Origin: Lepisosteus oculatus
Lineage: Eukaryota; Chordata; Actinopteri; Semionotiformes; Lepisosteidae
Direction of reading: 5' to 3'
Length of the DNA: 64,000 nucleotides
Assembly (NCBI RefSeq): GCF_040954835.1
Contig: NC_090714.1
Span: 1,972,501-2,036,500, forward strand
Below the pieces are notes generated by a model that did not search any database, was not told the DNA's origin, and worked only from the letters and a program-made list of their open reading frames with translations. Of the stretch, positions 40,001 to 49,000 are shown piece by piece; position 1 is the stretch's first letter; every line of letters starts with the position of its first letter. Position numbers and translations under genes: made by a program.

Positions 40001-43000
40001 ATTATCACTTGTCCTAAAGCTGCCTTGGGCCCCAGAATCCAGCAGTGAATGTAAAAAATGTATCTGTAGTACGGTAAAGCTAACCCTAACCCTAGCTGGG
40101 ATTTCAACAGAGCATTTCTGCTATCTGTCTCTGAAGCCCTCCAGTCATCTGATTTACTAAAAATTGCAGATAGGATCAAATTATCACTTGTCCTAAAACT
40201 GCTTTGGGACCCGGAATCCAGCAGTGAATGTAAGAAATGCATATGTAGTACGGTAAACCTAACCCTAACCCTAGCTGGGGTTTCAAATGAGCATTTCTGC
40301 TATCTGCCTCTGAAGCCCTCCAGTCATCTGATCTACTTAAAATTGCAGATAGAAGTAGATTATCATTTGCCCTAAAGCTGCCTTTGGTCCCAGAATCCAT
40401 CAGTGAATGTAAAAAATGTATACGTAGTACTGTAAACCTAACCCTAACCCTAGCTGGGGTTTCAACAGAGCATTTCTGCTATCTGTCTCTGAAGCCCTCC
40501 AGTCATCTGATTTTCTAAAAATTGCAGATAGGATCAAATTATCACTTGTCCTTAAACTGCTTTGGGACCCAGAATCCAGTAGTAAATGTAAAAAATGTAT
40601 ATGTAGTACGGTAAAGCTAACCCTACCCCTAGCTGGGGATTCAGTTGAGCATTTCTGCTATCTGTCTCTGTAGCCCTCCAGTCATCTGATCTACTTAAAA
40701 TTGCAGATAGAAGTAGATAATCATTTGCCCTAAAGCTGCCTTGGGCCCCAGAATCCAGCAGTGAATGTAAAAAATGTATCTGTAGTACGGTAAAGCTAAC
40801 CCTAACCCTAGCTGGGGTTTCAACAGAGCATTTCTGCTATCTGTCTCTGAAGCCCTCCAGTCATCTGATTTTCTAAAAATTGCAGGTAGGATCAAATTAT
40901 CACTTGTCCTAATACTGCTTTGGGACCCAGAATCCAGCAGTGAATGTAAGAAATGCATATGTAGTACGGTAAAGCTAACCCTAACCCTAGCTGGTTTTTC
41001 AAATGAGCATTTCTGCTATCTGTCTCTGAAGCCCTCCAGTCATCTGATCTACTTAAAATTGCAGATAGAAGTAGATTATCATTTGCCCTAAAGCTGCCTT
41101 TGGTCCCAGAATCCAGTAGTAAATGTAAAAAATGTATATGTAGTACGGTAAAGCTAACCCTAACCCTAGCTGGGGTTTCAGCTGAGCATTTCTGCTATCT
41201 GTCTCTGAAGCCCTCCATTCATCTTATTTACTAAAAACTGCAGATAGGATCAAATTATCACTTGTCCTAAAACTGCTTTGGGACCCGGAATCCAGCAGTG
41301 AATGTAAGAAATGTATCTGTAGTACGGTAAAGCTAACCCTAACCCTAGCTGGGGTTTCAGCTGAGCATTTCTGCTATCTGCCTCTGTAGCCCTCCAGTCA
41401 TCTGATTTACTAAAAATTGCAGATAGAAGTAGATTATCATTTGCCCTGAAGCTGCCTTGGGCCCCAGAATCCAGCAGTGAATGTAAAAAATGTATCTGTA
41501 GTACGGTAAAGCTAACCCTAACCCTAGCTGGGGTTTCAAGAGAGCATTTCTGTTATCTGTCTCTGAAGCCCTCCAGTCATCTGATTTTCTAAAAATTGCA
41601 GATAGGATCAAATTATCACTTGTCCTAAAGCTGCCTTGGGCCCCAGAATCCAGCAGTGAATGTAAAAAATGTATCTGTAGTACGGTAAACCTAACCCTAA
41701 CCCTAGCTTGGGTTTCAGCTGAGCTTTTCTGCTATCTGTCTCTGAAGCCCTCCAGTCATCTGATTTACTAAAAATTGCAGATAGGATCAAATTATCACTT
41801 GTCCTAAAGCTGCTTTGGGACCCAGAATCCAGCAGTGAATGTAAGAAATGTATACGTAGTACGGTAAAGCTAACCCTAACCCTAGCTGGGGTTTCAGTTG
41901 AGCATTTCTGCTATCTGTCTCTGAAACTCTCCAGTCATCTGATTTACTTAAAATTGCAGGTAGGAGTAGATTATCATTTGCCCTAAAGCTGCCTTTGGTC
42001 CCAGAATCCATCAGTGAATGTAAAAAATGTATACGTAGTACTGTAAACCTAACCCTAACCCTAGCTGGGGTTTCAACAGAGCATTTCTGCTATCTGTCTC
42101 TGAAACTCTCCAGTCATCTGATTTTCTAAAAATTGAAGATAGGATCAAATTATCACTTGTCCTTAAACTGCCTTGGGCCCCAGAATCCAGCAGTGAATGT
42201 AAAAAATGTATCTGCAATCTGTCTCTAAAGCCCTCCAGCCATCAGATTTGAAATGTTCCTCAATCCAAAAAATATTTGTCTTAAACAATCAAAAATGTTG
42301 AGAAAACCTCTTGGAAAGTCATCTTCTTCAATAATCTGCCTTCTTTAGGCAATCGTTGAAACAGGTGAACGATGCTGAAAAGATGGATTTTAATCAGGGT
42401 GCATTTTAGGCCAGTGTAGGGTTAATTTGCTTTTTATTTCTTCTTCTATAGTGGTTTCAAAAACCACCCTTCCTCAGTTCTTTTAAGGTTTTTTTGGTTG
42501 ATGACCTGTATAAGCTAAACGATTTAAGGAAATACATTTACACATCTTTCACATGTACATTATAACCTTTTATAACATTTATTTTAATGTAAGGTCACAA
42601 TTTTGTCAGTGGGTCTTATCAGTATCATATCTGACTTTAATTAACTGAAATTAGTTAGCATTATAAATAAAGTCCAGTTATTAAATCATATTTGATATTT
42701 TCTCTACTCAGTTTTTTTTACGTGTGACCTTAATGTGTGACTGAAAAATTCCTTTCAGGTTACAGTGACTGGAGCAAACAGAGGCTCATAAGACGCATGT
42801 CTGAGCTCGAAAAGGTGAGTGTTCCCTTGAGTAATAGAGAAATGAACTTTAAAAGCTGAAAAATATAGCTGAGACACAGTAGTGTGACTATTAATAGTCG
42901 CTAACTTTACATTCAATTTTTCCATTTATGTTTTTAAGAAAGCTGAAGAATCGGGATCAAATACTCCCCAAGTGGAAGTGGACAGCGCAAGGGCCACTCA

Positions 43001-46000
43001 TGTTAGCACAGTGGCAACCAGTTCTGATATAGCCACTCAAAGTGTTACCGAGACTCCCAAAGGATCAGATTTCCAGCAGGAATGTATTCGTCTCCGTGGG
43101 CTTGTCAAGAAAATGAGGGAGGAGCGTGCTGATCTACAAGAGCAGTTAACTGAGAAGATGTAAGCCATTTATTAAAGATTCAGGTCTTGATTAAACTTAG
43201 CAAACCGGGAGGCCCCAAATTGTCAGTGAATCCACTGTGTTGTGGAGATTGCTGGTTGAAGTCTGAGCTGTGTGATGACTGTGACAGTTGGTGGCCACAG
43301 TTTGCACAGTTGAGCTCAGTGGATTCACAGTTTACTAGTGTCTTTCATTAGTGAGCCAATGAGCTGGGATTAGTTTCTAACCTGACACCTTAGCTCTTCT
43401 GTCGATGTTGTGGGTCTAACAGTGTGAAAAAAAGGGAATTCACATTTCAGATGAAGATGGTACGTTGTCTTCCTCTCTCCCCTGCTATTTAGAGAGGTGT
43501 GGTGGTCAGTTGAATTATCCAGAAGTTGTATATTTAAAATTGAGGGACATTCAAATGTACTTGGTGATTCCAAATAAAAAAAACACTTAACCCAGCTATT
43601 TCACTAGCAGTTTTTTGTACTGGGGTGCTGAATTTCTTTGAGGCACATGCGTATGATAGCGTCTTCTTTGTAAACAGAAAAGATTTGAAAGCTTCTTACC
43701 TGTAATGATGGTACAGAAATATGCCAGTTTAAAAGCCTGTTATTAGCACACAATCTCTCTCAAGAGTGAAACAGTGGAACAATGGAAGTAGAAGTCCACA
43801 GCCTTAGAATGTTGATTTAATCATCTCAGGTTTAGTTTTTTATTTATTGAAGTTGCATAAACAGTATTAAATAGAAATGTATGAATACATCTGGTGTCTA
43901 TTGCAAAACGTTATAAGTCATCTATACAATGTATAAATAAGAATTGTTGAGGGACTGCATATAGTATGACCTCCCAATAAAATATAGCTAATTATTTTCT
44001 AAAAGTATTTTAGCAAGCTGGAACATAACATAAAAGCACAGGGCACAAGATGTGATGCCATTTTTAAAACAAAATCTTGATTTAACCAGTTAAATCACTT
44101 CAAAGTAAGTTCTAATTTCCAGGTACATCTTGGGCATATCCAATGACACAGTAAAGCATTTATATCAGTAGTTTGAGTGAAGTCCCGTGTCGAGGGGTTT
44201 GAACTCACAAATTCTCAGGGTAATCACTGTGTTGTGCCACGATGCTTTCATAAATATTTTCTAATTTCAGTGCTAAGATAAAACTACTGGAAAGTGAGAA
44301 GCTGGAAGTGATAAAGGATGCTGAGAGGCTGAAGGCAGTTGAAAAGGAGAATGCATGTCAAGAACTCAAGTACTTTCTGGTTTTCTTCATTCACATGCTT
44401 TGAACAATGAATATTTATTTCCATTTAACATTCTAAATAACGTTATTTATAAATAACTTTGTTAATATAATAACTCTGTTATTTATAAAACAGCAGTTAC
44501 CTTTTTTCCATGTCTTGTATTATTAAACTTGCACAAAACGAGTATACATGGTAGGATGTTTTCCAACAAACAAATATTGTATATATTTATATTTATATAA
44601 TTAAATAGATGATTGAGGTTTTTTTTTAATAATCAACTCTAACACCTTCCTTTACGTCAGAGAACAGATGGAAAGACTCAAAGAAAAAATAAAAAAGTTG
44701 GAATCAGAACTAGAGGATGAGAGACATTTTAAAGAAGAGTCTGTAAAATCAACTAAACAGGTAAAATGAAAAATATTTTTTTTTTTATTTGGGAGAATCC
44801 TGACAAATTAAATGCATGAAAAAGGTTAAAATTATGTTATATCGTACTCTTCTGGTTTTCAACGTGAGCGCAGGATGGATTTCCTATTGTCAGCTTTTGG
44901 ATTTTATGTAGCTGATATCGGTCATCTATAAAAAGTAAACAGTTCAAATAAATGTTTACGTGATACGAGCATGATCGGTTAGTGCAGTGTTACACTGTTA
45001 TATAAAACATGAGTCTTCAACACTGGTCCTGGAGGGGACAACTTCTGTTAGTCCTGAAGTACACTACCTGTTTTCTAAAGAGTATGAATACTTTGATCAC
45101 TAAGAAGGTGATTCTTCAGTTAACATAAGCATGAATGCAAACAGGTTCTTCCATTCCTGCTTATTCTGTTCTGTTCCAGATGATCTCTAAATTACTTAAT
45201 TTAACAAATCACCTGTTTAACAGGGTTGAGGCTCCTCAGAAGCAGGGTTGGAGAACCCTGATATATTATTTTATGCAACATTTTCAGAAAAACTGAGAAA
45301 TAGTGTTATAGGTTATAGAGGCAGTACAGTAATTTCTTTTTTTATTCTCTTTGCTTTTTCTTTTTTCACAGAAATGCATTGGGGGTATAGATGTTAGATG
45401 GGTCATTATTTTTCAACTAAAGCAGTGTCCTAGGAATCATAGTCGTCATTGTTGTATTGTTTAAATGGTTATCATTCAGTCTTTTGGCAGCTTTCCAGGT
45501 AGTTTTCTACCCAGAACTATTTGATAACAGGCTGTGACAAAAGCTGTTTAACTCAGATTCAAGCTTTTTGCTGATGCCATTTATCTGCTTATATTGAAAA
45601 GCATATTGACTCAACTATGTTCTTTTTTAAACTTTTAGGAATTATTTCAGAGCACCATATTATAGTGTATAATATTAACTTCATCATTACAACCCTTGTA
45701 ATTAGTGTATAATATGAAGTTACATCATTTGTATGTATTAAACCATCAATAGTTTCTACAGATTCTGTGATTTAATTAGTCTGACAGGTACTATTTTTTC
45801 TGTTAGTTCCTTTCTTCAGTAGGTTTTTTCTTTTCTGTATTTTAACTCTCAGCTTTTATAAATGTGTGAATTAGTACAATTTTCTAAATATATAACTACA
45901 TTGTTACTAGATTTGTAGGAAGACATTCATATGTATTTTATATTTTTATGCCAGTATGGGCTTTATTTCCATTACACTGTGTCTGGCTTGAACATTGATC

Positions 46001-49000
46001 TTATCTAAAAAATGTTTTTGGCTGAGACCAGAGTTGGAAAGCAAATGAAAAGGTTTCAACTATCTACCATAAAGAGGCTGGCCACAATCCACTGTTCTAC
46101 TCATCGTGCTTTGAAAGCATCCCTTTGAAACCCTTGAATCCTCAGTACTTCTAAACTGTAACACAATGGTTAACTGGCTCTGCCTTTTTCCAGGGTCAGA
46201 GAAGGGAGCCCTTCAACAAGGAATTTGGAAGTCAGTCCCGTGTCAACCCTGAAAAGGATCCAGAAAACACTTTGTTCCTCTCTCCATCCAACCAAGTGCA
46301 TCGACATCAAAAAAGAGATGAAAAACAGGAAGAGGCAGCGAGAACCATTCAGAAACATTGGCACAGTTATAAAAATAGGGTAAAGTTTATTCCATTTCCA
46401 AAAACAAGCAAGGATTTAGCTGCTGATGTGTAGAACATATTTGTGATAATTTTGGCATACCCCAAAGGTTATAAAGTGAACATTTTCATGTACTGTAAGT
46501 AGACAACCGTGGCAGATGAACTCTTAGAGCAACTTTGTATGCAAATATTAACTTTTTTGCTTCATAAGATAGTAAGAAGTATTGGGTATTGGAGTAATTG
46601 GATATTTCCCAAACATTTTTTTGTTCTGGCAGTTTCTTGAAAATTAAACAGTGTTAACTTGCCTGAACAGTTCCTCACTACAGCAGCACTTTGTTTAAAG
46701 CAGTGACATCTGTTTCCAATCCTGAATGAATTTCATCAGATTTCTTATGAGTGACAATGTGAATATTTTTAGGAGGCGGAATTTTAACACTTTATTGACT
46801 TTATCCATGCATTTCATCATTTTGAAAACTAAGATTAAATCCTGTAGTCTCTGTTGTTGGAAGTTAGTAATATCAGTTATTTTACACCGTTTGTACATTA
46901 CATTCACAACTCTTCTTTTTTTGGCAGAATGGAAGCAAAAGTGAAGATGCAAGCACAGATAATATTTCAGATCAGGTAAGTATTTTCCTACATGTAATAT
47001 TTTTGTTATATATAGATATGTAGATATATTTACAATATGTCAGACTCACAGAAGTAAATGTTATTGATATTATGCAAGCAATTGCTAGCAAAATTGCTCA
47101 ATCATACTTTGCTTTAAAGATGATGAATCGAATACCTGGCTGGTGCTTTTACCAGGGTTTAAAAAGATTAAGTTGTATCATGGTGCTTTTTTAGCACTGC
47201 TATCATATTTTAGTGCTTCACATGAAAGCTAGACCTTAGAGATGGATTCTTTCAGAATCTATGAGATAGCAGAGTTTATTTTACTATTTTTTTGTAGCAG
47301 TATTTCAGATTTTAACTTATGAGATTTAATTGTAGGCTGCAATTTTGATTCAGTCAGTGCTAAGAGGACACCTGAACAGGGAAAAACAATTAGCGGATCT
47401 GAAAGCTGCACAGATCAACAAACCACTCAGCTTTGAAAACAAGGTAATATACAAAATGTGTTATTCAAGCTTTTCAATTTTTGACTTTGGATTTCAGATA
47501 TTTCCAGTTCCAATGACATACATATTACTTACTGTTTTAAATTATAATTCTTTAGCCATTTCTGTTGTCCTTCTAATTATAAAGTACAGTAAAACCGTCC
47601 TGCCACTAGATGGCTAATGAGTCCAATTCAGATTTTTTAATTAAACCAGCTATCATAAATAGGAGACCACATGTTCCAGAGCATCATAGCTTTAAATCCC
47701 ATTAAGATGTTGATCATTTTGGATCATTGTGTTTAGCAAGAGGATGTTGCCAAACAATTGTGGCTGTGGTTTATGCTGTGCAAGATGCTCTGGCAGTTAA
47801 GTATGTTATCGTGGTTTTACGTTCTTTCAGAGCCCACATGTGAACAAGAAAATGAGCTCTCACAGCCTGGATAATGGTGATGAGCAGGCCGTGATATTAC
47901 TGCAGTCAGCCTTCAGAGGTCACCTGGCACGCTGTGGACAACTCGACAGCAGGTGACTGACTAGAATTCACATCATTTTATTGCTGCACAGAATTAACAC
48001 TCAGCAACCCTTGTAATTAGTGTGTCCACATTTAATTGTTTTATTACATAAAGAAATGTGCATTCGTTTCACCTACTGCTTAAATGCAGTGAAAGGTTAA
48101 TATGCTACCTCTATGAGTAATCATTGTGTGAAATTATTCACTGTCATATAAATAATTAGTTTATGTAATCCTTCGGGGTTCAGATTTGTGTTTTTTTAGC
48201 CAGTGCATAAATCAGCTGTTGGTTTGGTTTTTACCCACAGCAGTCTGTGTTTTATTATTATTAGTTTCAGTACTGTAGGTTTTTATGTTTTTGTGTAGTT
48301 TGCTTTCTGAGAGAGGGACACTGAGTTCGACTCTTAGAAGCACAGGACCCGTTCCAGCACCGAGGAGGAAACCCTTTGTCCTTAAAAACCTAGCAGCTCA
48401 GGGTAATCTTCTTTTGGAGTCTCATTTTAATTCCTGTATATTTGCAGTGCAGTGTATGTACATTGTGGCGAAACGTCAGTAAGATTGTGTGTTTTAACTT
48501 AGACATGACATCATCCTAATGGTAGGCAAAACTAATTAACACACAAAAAATCTACTTTGTCATTATTGGAATAAAATTCAGCCAGCGTTCAATGTTTGTG
48601 TGAAAAAGTAAGTTGTTGAGTAGCTAGACACCCTCTTTAGCAACAATAACTTGACTTAAACTGTAGAAGCTCTCTAATTATTTTTAATAATTTTAATTAT
48701 TAGAAAAGTCAAAAGCACAATGGATTATTTTTATTCTGTGTAATAAATACTCCTAGGTGGAAATTCAATTCCATTATTATACAGCAACTGATGTTACTCT
48801 TTTAGGGCTTCTTCTGTTGTTTTTTATTTCACCCTGAAAGCAACAGCTTGAGAGGGAGATTGGTGCAGAACTACCTAAAAATGCAGATCTGAGAGGTGAG
48901 GGGAGGAAACTGACTGCTTCTCGTTGTGTGCCAGGTTTGGAACCTGCCGCATGCAGTGATGATGAAGAGGCGAAGGAAGGCCTTGGAGAAGTCAATGGAG

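Noticed and set aside
35522..42217. A chain of 60-80 codon minus-strand frames overlapping by four bases, one per monomer
   Set aside because: They follow from the 179-bp period of the satellite: the same open stretch repeats. They mostly start at TTG rather than ATG, overlap the telomere block's neighbours, and lie antisense in an intron. A repeated-peptide gene is not supported.
35504..42251. CRISPR-like array
   Set aside because: Repeats are head-to-tail whole monomers of 179 bp with no unique spacers, in a vertebrate intron.
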